64,000 nt of DNA. Origin: Symsagittifera roscoffensis (taxonomy: Eukaryota > Xenacoelomorpha > Acoela > Convolutidae). Below, in pieces: positions 33,594-44,939 of the stretch. Location: NCBI RefSeq assembly GCF_963678635.1, contig NC_087071.1:29309641-29373640 (forward strand), in the 5' to 3' direction. The position numbers were made by a program, and so were the translations under genes. The notes beneath the pieces were generated by a model that saw nothing but the letters and a program-made list of their open reading frames with translations, made no database searches and was not told the origin of the DNA. Position 1 is the first letter of the stretch. Every line of letters starts with the position of its first letter.

Positions 33594-36370
33594 TCATCTT
33601 CTTCCTATTCTTCTTCCTCGAAAGATAGAAGCATTTACGGTTCTAGAGTGACCGTATGGCATTGAGGCGATTCCATCGTTGAGGATGTATCGCTTATCAT
33701 CATAGGCTGACAATGCGATTTTGTTTGCTCGAACAATGTTCAGATTATGCCTCTCGGAGATGATGCGAGTTTTTTCGGCTCATACAAAGTTTCCAGAGGC
33801 GAGAGTTTCGATGTATTTTTTTATCACCTTAGTGATTCCTTTGGCAGAATGCTTGCGTGTATCCGTAAAAAATGATGCTAAAAACTTTATATTCAAGCGT
33901 TTTGTAAACTTACACTTAAAATTGAAAATAAAACAAATATGTACGCATCCTTTTCAGAAGATCCTCCCTCATTTAAAAAAAGGTGATAACCAATTATTCT
34001 ACGCCACCCCCACCCACAGATACGCAAAAAACTTGAGTCATCAAAAAACTTTCACTGATAAAATTATATTTCACCAAAACTTTTTTTTTTGAATTTTAGT
34101 GAAAATTTTATTCAAAATTTTGTTTTTTCAATTTTTTTTCAAACATTTTGTTAACATTTTTTTGATGACAAGTTTTTTTTCAACGAAATTTTTTTCACAA
34201 TTTTTCTTTAATTTTTTTGTCGATTTTTTTATTTTACAAATTAATTTTTCGAAAAATTTTTTTCCAATTTTTTCGAAAAATAAAAACATTCTTTGAACAA
34301 TTTTGAGCCGGTAATTTTGAAGAAATTCTACTTACTTTGCGATAGTATTGAAAAAAGCTTTGGCTTCAATGCAACGAATTCTGTTATTATATCACCCGGG
34401 AACTCGTCTTTAAACTTTAAAGCTGTAAGTTTGTTATCTGCATTGTAGAGGAAGTGATCCGATGGTTATTTGGAGAAGTCGAAGTTGTCCAAAATTTCAC
34501 GTTTTTTGTACAGTTTTTCAAAAAAAAATCGATTTTTTTCTCTTTTTGTTTCGTACATTAGACTGTCAATGTCTGAGTACAAGAAGTGACAGATGAAGTT
34601 AGGCTTCATAACCTCGTAGTGGAATTTGTACGTCTCCAACTTTGCTTGCTCTAATATACACGCTCCTACAATTGTGGGTTTATGCCATCTGATTTTCGTT
34701 GGCGCTAATGTCGATGCAGCCATGTCTTCACCAAAAAATTAATGTAGGTTTGAAATTCAAACTTACTTATTTTTTGCCTTGTTTCTTCAGCATCTCATAA
34801 AATCTTGATTTTCATTCTCTTTATTTTGGACCTACACTTTTTTCCATAAATTGAAGTGATCAATAATTTGTACAGGACTTCTTCAAACTTATTTTTTGCC
34901 GCTTTCTGTTCGTTTGTATTTAGAGTTATGTACGGCTCGAGCCACAATTCTTGTTTGAACTATACGATGCGATACATTTTTGTAACAAAACGGCCAAGCA
35001 TCACGTTTCAGGTAATTTTAGGAAATTATAATGAATTTCAAAATGAGTTTTATCATGTAGTTCTATGAGAGTTCTATAAGTTTGGCTTACATTATGAAAA
35101 TGATTTTCCAGAATTGTTAATTTGTTTTCAGGCAAGTTGTCAACTAACTTTTGTAGTGATGAGTTTAGAAACCTGAAAGAATCTATAAAACAAAGATACT
35201 CATAAATGTTGTGTGGTTTAATTTTTTCGTGCAAAAGTTTTAACAAATACTCCGATAATTAAAGAAAAATATTTATCATCGATGGATGGAATCACCATTA
35301 TTTTACTACGCGAGTCACATTCGTTAAGAGCTAGACACATATGATGCATGTCATAATTCTGCAAACTGTGTCCAACGACCGAAATAAAATTTATGTTTCC
35401 TCGCGCTAAATTACATTTGTCGTTGGTCCATCCTAGAAATTTTCCCGACGAGTGACAATGATCCAGGCACTTTCTTTCGCTTTCACTAAAAATTTCTTGA
35501 CAGATCCAACATGTTAAGGTTTCTTCCTTACACAGTTGGCTACGATCTCCCAAACAGTGTGGTACTTTCCGTTTGTATAGAAAACTTTTAAATTTATGCT
35601 TGTGGGGACCATTTTTGGCTGTCGGCATTATCACTACAGCTAGTTCATGATCTTTACATAATCGCTCTCGTGCGTTTCATGATCAATTTCATTGTACAGA
35701 AATTGAAAACAGTTACAGCACAACTGCAGGAAACTTCGGAATTTTGCTTTCGAGCTTCGCAACCAAATGGGAGCAGGTCCTTTATCAAAACAAAGTGGTG
35801 CATTCTGGTTTCATTTAACAAAAGCAGATCCATAATAAAATTATCTGAATTTTTAAAATTTGAGACAATCATTGGAATGAGATCTCAATTTTGATATAGA
35901 AACAAGTTTACTTGAACGTTATTAGGTCGCTCGAATTGAGGAATCATGTTTAAGCTCATAGGCATAACAAAACCATCAGATGCCTGATGCGTTCCGGGCT
36001 TTGTATAGATGTGTGGATCTGTCTCTTCAAGTTTAGGGTCAACTAACCTCCCGACAATTAGATCAGGCTTGTCTCTAAGATGATAGGCGGCAGTTGAGCA
36101 TAACAAAAAGCAATTGTGGTCGCTGTGATTACGAATATTAATCAATTGTTGCAATTTTGCTATTTTTGCAGGGAGAGGTATAAACGAAGAGCCTCTGATT
36201 GGTATCACTTTTCCGAACCCAGCCGCTACCATGGGCTGAAATATTATGGAACACAGCTTCCATTTTCCCGAGCATTCGAGAAATAACTCATGAGACAAAC
36301 CGTTTGCATATAGGTGCGTCATCATGGACTTAGCGAAAGTTTCAACGCTTTTGTCTTCAGGTTTTTGCAT
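33594..36370 (-). pseudogene. Polinton protein-primed DNA polymerase B (disrupted)
   Basis: Family B polymerase that would replicate the element from a protein primer. From the N side (right to left): an N-terminal block with FIPLPAKIAKLQQLINIRN (about 36090-36190); a Cys/His cluster CWIC..CLDHCHSSGK (about 35440-35530); an exonuclease-region block with HSLQNYD (about 35370) and CFIDSFRFLNSSLQKL (about 35150-35205); WLEPYITLNTNEQ and a motif-B-like IYGK (about 34840-34965); then YSDIDS (about 34590), matching the YxDTDS catalytic motif with Ile for Thr. The C-terminal block includes YDDKRYILNDGI (about 33690-33730) and ends at a TGA at 33594-33596. A deletion appears to have removed the stretch holding motif A, and there are several frameshifts and an in-frame stop near 34463. 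See the candidate intron at 33878-34335. Confidence 0.88.
33878..34335 (-). other. candidate spliceosomal intron in the Polinton polymerase
   Basis: On the coding (minus) strand the 458-bp stretch begins GTAAGTAG and ends TTTTTAG. It is T-rich or A-rich throughout, lies between two conserved polymerase blocks, and removing it joins them in the same frame (phase 1). An AT-rich insertion without function is the alternative. Confidence 0.5.
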
Positions 36371-36679
36371 GCTTTGGTCTGAAACAACAGAAACATGCTT
36401 GATTAAAGTAAATTTAGCCGAAAATTGTACTTTGCAGGGTCCATTACAAGTTCTATCTAATTTAAGATTTGAATCTCTTTTTTTTCAACGTCATAAATTT
36501 ATTAAGATCGTGCTCAAGATTTTGGTTGGGAATAATAAAAAACATTAACGTCTTTTTCATGGCTATTTCATAAACTCCAATTAAAGCTGAAAAAAGTTAT
36601 CAATATGGCTTGCCTGTATGGTTGAGTTAGAGGGGTTGCTGAGCGATGTAAGTTGTTGATCCAAAGCAGTTAGCCCTTA

Positions 36680-36934
36680 CTATGGTTGCATGTGATCCTT
36701 GAAATCTATAAATTCACAAAAATCAAGCCGACAATACCAAATTAAATTGTTAAATTTTTGGTGATCTGATTCAATATGCTGCTGTAATTTTGATAGCAGT
36801 GAACTGCTAAATTTACAATAGTAGCAAGTAAAAACGGGTAATTCTTTTCCAACAGCGTAAAAATTACGTTCACGGCGAGATCTATATGTTTTTAATAAAA
36901 AAAAATTGGGACAATAGTTACACTTGAAACCCAT
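36680..36934 (-). CDS. Polinton zinc-finger ORF
   Basis: 84 codons, ATG to stop, in the leftward block just upstream of the polymerase remains. A C2H2 finger is clear (CYYCKFSSSLLSKLQQHIESDH), preceded by a CNYC pair and followed by a second possible finger (C..DFCEFIDFKDHM). It would bind nucleic acid. It may be an independent small gene of the element or the displaced N-terminal part of a longer ORF, since 36370-36680 has no clear boundary. I do not know a named family for it. Confidence 0.5.
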   Translation of the reverse strand: MGFKCNYCPNFFLLKTYRSRRERNFYAVGKELPVFTCYYCKFSSSLLSKLQQHIESDHQKFNNLIWYCRLDFCEFIDFKDHMQP

Positions 36935-36939
36935 TTCGA

Positions 36940-38150
36940 TCTGGAACTGTTTTGAAGCGAAGCAGGAAAAGGAATGAATCCCAACTAAATACCAAAATGT
37001 TTAATTTACTGCAGCTAGCTTAGATTCTTTTTCCCTTTTCGGTTTGAATTGGAATCGGTTTTCCCGATCAACTTTAAATTTGAACTCTTTTCCCGCAAAA
37101 TACTGAGTTAGACTGAAATTTAAATCAAAAAGTCTAGAAACCATAACAAATTGCTTCAATTTTACAATTAGAAACAATTAAAAAACAATTTGGGAAAAAT
37201 TTTTTATTAAGAAGAAGTTAACTATCATTAGTAAGCAAGCTTTTCAAAATTGAAAACTTCGATTAAGTCAACAACGTTTGAACATGTCAAAATACATTTT
37301 CCCGCCACAATTTGTATTATAGCTGTTTGCCCGCCAAAAACACAAAAAATCAAACTTGATTTGCGTTCAAATTGTCAAAAAATTTTGAATGCTTTGTTAA
37401 ATCTTTTCATAGGATACCTTATGAATTTTGTGAAATCAATTAACACTTTTTCTGATACAATTTGGATTTATGTGAAGTTCAGAGAGGTTTAACCAACCAC
37501 TATTTTTACTACTAAAACTAAACCGTTTCTTTGATTAACCTAAAAAATAAAAAGATTTTTTTTTGGGCTTAAAACATCTCCACGAAACGTTGCAACACAG
37601 GTTCTGACCCCTAGTTAAAGAACTGAGAGCAGCAATATGAGTGGTCGGGAGACTTTATTCGGACAATGTTATAAAAAAATCGAAAATTTGTATAGGATGA
37701 GGCTTTTCTAAGAAAAATTGTCTGTATCACTTCAGTGGATGGTCTGAACATAGTCGTGCAATATATCAAAATACTGCTCCCGACAATTTTATTAATTTCT
37801 GAAGACTATAGGACCTAAAATTTACTAGATAAAAAATTTCAACAATTTTCCGAGATTTGAACTTAAGTTCTTTTTCGTATTTTGATTGAAAACTTGTCGA
37901 ACATTCGGTTATAAAATGACTTATTAACCTCTCCTTTTCCTAGCAACTTGATTAGTGAAGCATTACGAGGCAGAGAGTTTTAATATACAAATGGTTTATA
38001 CATGAAAACACCAAATGAAAGCTTTTAATTATCAATCTGAGTTTCAAGTTTAAATCTTTATACACAATAAAACCAAATTGAAATCAAGCAAACGCAATTA
38101 CAGTTTCAAAGTTAAATAAGATCTAAATACTCCTGACCTTTTTCTAGTGT
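36940..38150. other. Polinton interior without recognised gene
   Basis: AT-rich and full of stops on both strands. A small ORF at 37250-37492 has no recognisable motif. Confidence 0.4.
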
Positions 38151-38439
38151 TGTTAGTTTTCGCTTTTTCTTTGGTGCAAGGCATAGAGAAGGAGTCAATT
38201 ACTCACTGTCGCTTCGGGGGTGCGCGTTGGAGTTGAAGAATCAAGTTCATCAAGCCATGGTGACACTGTAGAAGAAAAATCAGCTTTCGGGGTAACTAAT
38301 AATGGTGACTCAATCTGTACCATTCCCCATAAACGATTAAAAAATTCAATTACTTCAAATTATTGTAACTGGTTTTCACCCATCGGAGTAACATCACAAC
38401 CGTATTTATACAATTTTTTTACTGGTTTTAAAAGTTGAA

Positions 38440-38811
38440 ATATCAACCTGAAGAGCAAGAGGTTCGTCAGCATCCGTAAATGCACCAGAATTTGTACGGT
38501 AACTCTTATACTTCATATTCAGTTCTTTGTCTTCTTTTGACTTTTTTAAGGAAAGTTTACTGATTAAACGTAAAAAATTTTTTGGGAATCATAATGTAAT
38601 TCGTCCAAGTCCACTCATCAGAATTTAATTGTTTTTCTTCGTTACTTATTGCAACAAAATTACCGTAAACGGTTTCATAAAGCATGTTTCTTTCGTGATT
38701 GGAATATCCGGCAATATTATAACAAGGCATTTTTGAAGAAAATTTAGAAGAAAGTGACAAACGTAACGCGGAAAGAAAAGAAACTGAAACGAATTGTGAA
38801 AATTCCTCCAA
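38440..38811 (-). pseudogene. Polinton ORF of unknown function, leftward block
   Basis: An ATG at 38811 opens 84 codons with an aromatic-rich segment (NYIMIPKKFF), ending at a stop at 38557. Protein-like sequence seems to continue in another frame to about 38440 (TNSGAFTDADEPLALQVD), which suggests a frameshifted longer gene. Compositionally it looks more like a real protein than the surrounding DNA. I recognise no family. It is the rightmost gene of the leftward block. Confidence 0.4.
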
Positions 38812-39197
38812 AGATTAAAATAGGGATTGTTTCTTCTAAAATTAGAAATTTTAGTACCCCCTATTTAGTTTTTTATCAGTTTAATAAAGAAAGAGCGGGC
38901 AAAACATTTTTATTACCTTGCGTGGTTTTCTATGTTTATCTAAATTGCATTCAAACAAATAACGTTTGAACATTATGACCTTTGACACCCATTTAATTTT
39001 TTTTTCAGTTGTACATGCGCAAAATACTAATCCAATTGAACCGAATTGCAATCAATATCTTCGACAAATAAAATACATGTGTGCCTATGTTAAAAATAGA
39101 TACGACACTTTTCTTTTATAGACCTATACAATCCATCGAAACCATTTCTTTCTATTCAATTTAAATCAAGTCAATTTGAAAACTTACTCGTTACAAT

Positions 39198-40132
39198 GAA
39201 TAAAACAAAAACAAGCGCCACAGCAAATGCAGATGAAGGTTTTGGCGATTGCTATTTCGATATTTCGGAAAACGAAATTTCCCATTTTCTCTGCTAATAC
39301 AACTGGTACAATTCATTTCTGCCACCAGTTCAAATCAACAATTGATCAAAAGAAGAGAAAAAAGCTTATAATTGGGTACTTAAGTTTCTACACGGGCTTC
39401 GTTGTGACGAAGGTGAATACCCTTACTCAAACTTGGATCAAATTTGTGACAGCATTCGTTTGAAGAACCCAAATTCCCATTGCTTTGCTAAACGTACACA
39501 AAAATCTGTTTTGTTAGCTGAATACTTAAAACTAACCGTGACAACCTTGGAAGATATTGGCTTCCCAAAGATTGAACGGTTATTGGGTCAAGAAAAACAT
39601 ATTTGCAATGGAATTTTTTTTTCACTTCCCTTGCATCAATTTTAAAAGCATTGTACCCGTAGAAAATCTAAAGTGTTTTTCGATTGGATACAAAATGAAC
39701 TGTCCAGTGATGCAAACAACCTTATCTCCATATTTGGTGGTTTACGCTTCGATGAATAATCAGAGTCTTGAAAGCAATTTAACACCAAGAATTAAAGTTA
39801 CTCTCACGCGGACAGGCATATTAGATTGTCGAGGAAAACCTCTCCTGCACAAACTTGAACAAATTACTATGAATGATGTCAAAATCGAAGGGCTGCAACC
39901 TCAGCTGGGAGAGAGAAGACAAATCCATTTGCATGACCAACAGCTTCCAGCTGAACTGAAAGAATTAGTCAAAACTGATAACGTTGAGGAAATACATTTA
40001 GTTCAAGTCACTGTCAGAGTTGCTGCTCTTTGTGTTGTAAAATTCAAATCTAATTGTAACCATGACAAATTCGCAAAATATGAACTCTTCTTCATTGAAC
40101 GGGGAGTTGATTTACCTGTTGAACTGAAATGA
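39198..40132 (+). pseudogene. Polinton ORF of unknown function, first of the rightward block
   Basis: Begins with ATG at 39198. It is readable in one frame to a stop near 39293, in another from about 39355, then in a third from about 39622 to the TGA at 40130. The last switch coincides with a run of nine T (39614-39622), where the frame with NGIFF changes to the one with FPCINFKSIVPVENLKCFS; a sequencing error at this homopolymer is possible. The last 170 codons are uninterrupted and mix hydrophobic and charged residues normally for a globular protein. No motif is recognised. It is a likely structural or accessory Polinton protein, by position only. Confidence 0.55.
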
Positions 40133-40222
40133 AGAATAAAATATATAAGCCAAGTTTTGTGTATATATATTTGTTGATTGTTTTCAATTTTATTTGATCT
40201 TGTGTGAGCACTAGTTGATAAC

Positions 40223-40495
40223 ATGTCGTGTTTGAAAGTTCGAAAAATCGTAAAAACAATTTTTTGCCAAAAGAAAACACACATAGGTGAGAATTTACCA
40301 AAAGAGTTATTAGACAAAATCAGAACCAAAAACGTAGAAAAAAATGTTCGGATACCTATGACAGAGAAAACCGTGGCAAGATATATAATAAAATGCAAAC
40401 CAGACGGCAAGCGGTCAGAGAGAAGAAAAAAAAGCAATTGGTATGCAGTTTTAACTATCAACCTTGATACAAATAAGCACAAAATTTTTTCTTAA
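40223..40495 (+). CDS. small basic Polinton ORF, unknown function
   Basis: 90 codons, ATG to TAA, strongly basic (many Lys/Arg, KPDGKRSERRKKSNW near residues 60-75), with two Cys near the start (MSCLKV, IFCQKK). No domain is recognised. It stands between the unknown ORF ending at 40132 and the packaging ATPase, all on the plus strand. It could be nucleic-acid binding; that is inferred from charge only. Confidence 0.45.
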   Translation: MSCLKVRKIVKTIFCQKKTHIGENLPKELLDKIRTKNVEKNVRIPMTEKTVARYIIKCKPDGKRSERRKKSNWYAVLTINLDTNKHKIFS

Positions 40496-40714
40496 ATAAA
40501 CATAGAAATTGAAGAAACCACTGTCGAGAACAATGATTGCGACTTTGTAGACATTGGTGGTGTCGAACAGTCTCTATCTGACGGAAACAGATCCTGGAAA
40601 ATTTTTAATTATGTTTCTCTTCCGGCTGCAGAAGTTAATTTTTTACACAAGTCTGTTTTTTTTTCATTTTGCTATATTTATCTATTTTAAAATTGTCTTT
40701 TTACAACCTAAGTT

Positions 40715-41460
40715 GTGATGAGACTGCTATTTGACTTTCGATACTGTCCAGTACATTTGATTACTTATGACCAAATCCCAAGTTATAATCATACTAAGAT
40801 CATTTCAACAAAGAATCGTCTGTTTATGTGCTTTTCAGGTCCTTCGGGATCTGGCAAAACTGATTTAATTTTCAATCGCTTCTCAGAGGTACATTCTATC
40901 CATCGTATAACAATATACTTTGTTTTTATGTTCACAATCAACCCAAATATCGTTCCTTTTGTTTCTCACAACAAATTTCATATTAAATTTATAAAATTGT
41001 CGAGCTTTGAAATTGTTAATAACTTACGGGATTGCATGATTGTCTTTGATGATACCTGTGAAGAATTTTTTAATGAAAAAGATTTTTTTAAGTTACCTAC
41101 AGCAGGTAAATTTAAAAATATTCATGTTTTTTATATCAAGCAGAACTTATTTCAACAAAGTAAACAATCACGTACAATAGATTTGAATACGATTCACTTG
41201 ATTTTGTTCAAATCACCTCGAGACATTCAACAGATTGACAGACAACTGAATAATACAAAATTCCCTCGTCATGCGTATCAGTTTGCAATAAAAGAAGATT
41301 TCGGGCATCTGTTGATAGACCTCGTCATGCGTATCAGTTTGCAATAAAAGAAGATTTCGGGCATCTGTTGATAGACTTAGATCCCAAAATTTCGGAATGT
41401 CTTCGTTATTTGTCAAACATAGTTCCACCATCGCCAACCTTTTTCTATTTACCATCCTGA
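40715..41460 (+). pseudogene. Polinton packaging ATPase (A32/FtsK-like), frameshifted
   Basis: P-loop ATPase that would drive genome packaging in Polinton virions. Walker A GPSGSGKT at residues 41-48 and Walker B MIVFDD at 107-112 are both intact, and the spacing fits the A32-like family. About 200 residues of good coding sequence follow. Near the end a 56-bp segment (41265-41320) is repeated exactly (41321-41376). Because 56 is not a multiple of three, the original frame runs into a TAA at 41345-41347; the sense continuation lies after the second copy and ends with TGA at 41458-41460. Without the duplication the gene would be nearly full length. It lies between the unknown ORFs and the integrase, same strand. 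Confidence 0.85.
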
Positions 41461-42620
41461 AAAGCAGCCATCACATCTCTTGAAAAAGAAAGAGGAAGAA
41501 TTTTGTATATTGAAGCAAATGCTCAATCGTCACCATTGTAGATCAATTTTAGCAAGAACTGATTCAAATTTTTTTTAGTTTCTTCGCGATTTGCGATTTT
41601 TTTGTAAATGTTTTTCTTGGGCATGTTCCAGCAAACAAAAGTTTCATCGAGAGTAAGAAAGTACCTTTTGCAAAAAATTATTGACCCCAAGTTTACTATC
41701 CGAGAAAAACGAAAAGTTTTGGCAAACAATATTTCGTCGGTTAAATAAATCGGAAATTGTGTTACATTTACCTGAAAAACTAGAACCTTAGGCCTGTATG
41801 CTGAAGAATTCATCCTCATATCTCGCAAAACATATGCTCCAGATGAAAAACTGTACCACAATCTCAAATCCTTCATAATCCATTAATTAAGGACAACTGA
41901 TCTCAACCTAATCACATACAGCGATTTCGAGCGAAATACCAGCCATGACTTTCCGCCACCATTAAATCCCACTCCTAATAATTTAACCCCTAATATTGTA
42001 GTGCCAAATCTTCTAAAAAGAAATCTATCTGAACTTATTAATTTCAGTGGAGTACTAATTTCAATGGTGATGATGAAGCAGAAAAAAATGTTGAATCAGA
42101 CAATTCTATGCAGCAAACAAGTTCAAAGGGAATAGAAAAAAACCATGAAAAATGTAATGAAAAAACCGCTGAAATGTTTCGAAAGGTTATGGAATCCATT
42201 CAAGACCTTGTGGAAGCTAATAAATTAGAAAGGGCAAACATAGTGCTAAAGCAGTTGTTCAAAGTTGAATCCCTGACTTTAGACGTTGAAAGCTATGTTT
42301 TAGTTGAAGGAAACCCAACAGTTGTTAAAATTCCATCTTTTTTTACGATACACAGCAAAACACAAAAAAGCTTGAGGGTATTTTTTATCCACAAATTTTG
42401 GAAGAACTTATCCTAGTTTATTGTCCAACACTTATGCCAAACAGATTATCCGCTCGATTAAAAGCGAAACAGATAAGCCCTCAATTTCTTCTTTGTCTCC
42501 GACAACCCTTCAACTGAGGAATCGAAGAGATCAAAACCCTTCTCTTCAAAGACTCGATCAACAACTCTCAAACCCAGAACCAAGCAATCCGACAAAATAA
42601 AAACCCAGAAAAAAAGTTAT
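41461..42620 (+). pseudogene. decayed Polinton ORF between ATPase and integrase
   Basis: Reading-frame fragments on the plus strand. The longest (42108-42416) is rich in Lys/Glu and looks alpha-helical (EMFRKVMESIQDLVEANKLE). A second piece at about 42420-42600 continues in other frames. In Polintons this position often holds a helical protein of unknown role or the cysteine protease, but no protease catalytic motif is visible. The minus-strand ORF at 41523-41876 is taken as a shadow of this stretch. Confidence 0.4.
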
Positions 42621-42629
42621 TCTGCAGCA

Positions 42630-43621
42630 ATGACGACAATGACGACGTTGATAAAAACTATGAAAGCAGTAAAGAATCGTTTGCGGCGTCAACAAAAGAA
42701 TGAAAATCATACTATCAGCGAAGAGAAGAAACTCAAAATACTGCGTCGAGCTGCAATTGGTATCAAAAAAATTTTAAGAATTGCTAGTGGACTCTCACCA
42801 ACAAAAGTAAGAATTTTTCTGAGATCTTAATCATCACATACAAAGTATGGAGTGTGTCGTAAAACAAATCCTCGGCTCAAAGTGATTGTCAACGATATCA
42901 AAGAAAATTGATCTCTTGATTTGGCTTATGCTGATAAATTGGCTAAATATAACCTAGGAGTACGATATTTGTTAGTTGCTGTCGATTGTCTGTCTCGCTA
43001 ATTACGAGTGAAACCCCTGAAGCACAAATATGTTAAAAAAACAGCCGAAGCTTTCAAAAAAAAAGATCAGCCAAAACTTTTGGTTTAAAAAAACAGCCAA
43101 AAATTTTGGTTTAACAAAGACACCTAATTTAAAGGAGAGTTCAAAAAATTATGTAATAGACAAGAAAACATCAAACGCCATACTCACAGTGAGAAAAAAT
43201 CTGAGTTTGCCGAAAGAAACATTCGATCGCTCAAAAGTCTTATCTACAAGTACTTGGAGTTTGAATGGACTTACATTTATATTGAAAATATATATTGAGT
43301 TTTGTTCAAACGATTAACTCACGCCTGAACAGATTAAGAAAATTGGCTCCGAACAACGTCACAAGAAAGCATGTACCTGCTTTAGTTTCTTTAATTGCAA
43401 ACAGTTCATGAAAGTTGGTACAGAAACCAAAATTTTATGCTGGTGACTATGTGCGAATAGCGAAAACTGACTTGCCTTTTAGAAAAAACTACCAGCAGAT
43501 TTTTACAGACAAAATTTTTGAAATAGTTACCTTTCCTACTGTAAGCGCTCCAACATACAGTCACGTTGATGCGAAGAAGGAAGAAATCAACGAAAAATTT
43601 TATGAAAAGAATTTAGTTTAA
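42630..43621 (+). pseudogene. Polinton retroviral-type integrase (disrupted)
   Basis: DDE-type integrase that would insert the element and make the 6-bp target duplication. The N-terminal region (42630-42835) is degraded. The core is visible as SLDLAYADKL followed by VRYLLVAVDCLSR (about 42914-43000), carrying the first catalytic Asp region. After frameshifts comes a glutamate-bearing EFAERNIRSLKSLIYKYLE (about 43203-43257), fitting the third catalytic residue. The second Asp region is not recognisable. The C-terminal SH3/chromo-like part (YAGDYVRIAKTDLPF .. FYEKNLV, 43436-43621) is clean. At least two in-frame stops and two frameshifts interrupt it. Confidence 0.85.
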
Positions 43622-43648
43622 TTTGAAACAAAGCTGATTATAACAAAA

Positions 43649-44504
43649 GTGGACAATGATGGGTTTACGGTATATTTGAAATCAACAGCATCAATGGATT
43701 TTTTCCCAGACATCATTTTGGCCAGTTTTAGAAAGTTTTGTAAAGAAAAAAAAGCTTTAGATGGAGATTGGAGAGTTTCTCTCTCAGAAATCATTTTACC
43801 AAAGGAATTAAACAATGTTACTGGTGAGGAGTTTACGTACTTTAGAGCATCTGAAGTAGTAGCCAGTAAATCCAACGCTGGCAATCGGAATGAAGTTTCC
43901 AGACCGTACTATGGCGAAAAAGTTTTTATCAATCATGAGAGTACACTTTTATAGAACAATTGAATAATGAGATAAAAACAAATCTCATAGACTAAATTCA
44001 TTTCGATGCAAGTCCAAAGAAATCACGAATAGCATGAGCATTTGGATGAACGTAAAAGAAGTAATCTCATTCCCAAGCCCCCAAATACCCAGTCTGTTAG
44101 GCTACAATGCATGGCTTGACGAAAACGGTGAATATCACCTTGGTTACAAAATGATACCCCCCTTCGATGCATCTTATGCGGAAAACGAACTGTACGAATC
44201 CCGTTTCCCATATGAATTATCGAGTGGGACGTTCTAACTTTTGTCTATATTGACAACTGTTGGAGATGCAAAAGCCCCATTGTTACGTGTCATTGATTCA
44301 AATAGACGCATCAAAAACGATAGTGCCTGCAGCATTGAACCTAATCGTCGAAAAAACGTCATTAATTTAGACTACAAAAAATTATTATCTTCATCTGTAC
44401 AATCAGTATCGGTACAGTTGCGCACAGAAACTGGAAGACTAGTGCTCTTTGCAGGAACTGGTAAGGTTGTCTTGACTCTAAAATTCAAGCGCTTCGATTG
44501 AAAA
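43649..44504 (+). pseudogene. Polinton PX-like virion protein (frameshifted)
   Basis: Virion-protein relative found next to the capsid gene in most Polintons. The N-terminal block (TASMDFFPDIILASFRKF, then LDGDWRVSLSEIILP) is characteristic, at residues 11-50 of the first ORF (43649-43954). Further blocks follow in other frames: 44034-44237 (an MSIWMNV start) and 44241-44501, with the C-terminal beta-rich block ending VVLTLKFKR. Three frames are used and a stop follows the GTF at 44236, so the gene is broken at least twice. I equate it with PX by pattern only; naming differs between authors. It starts 28 bp after the integrase stop. Confidence 0.7.
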
Positions 44505-44507
44505 CCA

Positions 44508-44927
44508 ATGGAACAATATTATGCAAAGGAAGCTTCTCTTCCTCATTTCTCTGGACACTACCGACAACGCGGCAGTGGATTTGGCGCTTTGGCAGCTGGT
44601 ATTGGTCGTGTTGATATACCGTTTGCACGAGAAGTTATTCTACCTGCTGCAAAAAATTTGGGCAGAGAACTCTTGATGAGTGGTGCGCCAGAACTGATTG
44701 ATTACGCTATGTAAAAGAAATATCCTAAACAAGCATTGAAAAACACTGTCACAAAAACTGCAAGTAAACATCTTGGTGGTGGTAGACGTCGTCGAAAGAC
44801 ACCAATGAATGGATTACGAAGAAGAAGGTCAGTAGGTGCTCGGAAAAGAAAAAGAACCATTCGAAGAAAAAACAGACCAGCGAGAGGTCGAGCAGATTTT
44901 TTCTCAACTATAAAAAATGATCGTTAA
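44508..44927 (+). pseudogene. Polinton basic core-like protein
   Basis: Two parts, in the same frame and separated by a TAA at 44712. Residues 1-68 (44508-44714) contain a Gly-rich YRQRGSGFGALAAGIGR and a helix with ILPAAKNLGRELL. The second part (44715-44927) is extremely Arg/Lys-rich (GGGRRRRKTP, RRRRSVGARKRKRTIRRK). This build (glycine-rich N part, amphipathic helix, arginine-rich tail) is the usual small Polinton protein between PX and the capsid gene, comparable to adenoviral minor core proteins. Probable role: packing DNA in the virion. One stop codon separates the halves; otherwise intact. Confidence 0.7.
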
Positions 44928-44939
44928 TTTGTGACCCAA

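Noticed and set aside
34099-34296. Phe-rich plus ORF
   Set aside because: T-run artefact inside the candidate intron of the Polinton polymerase.
40003-40482. 159-codon minus-strand ORF
   Set aside because: Overlaps plus-strand Polinton ORFs and spans their intergenic gap; hydrophobic antisense without a domain.
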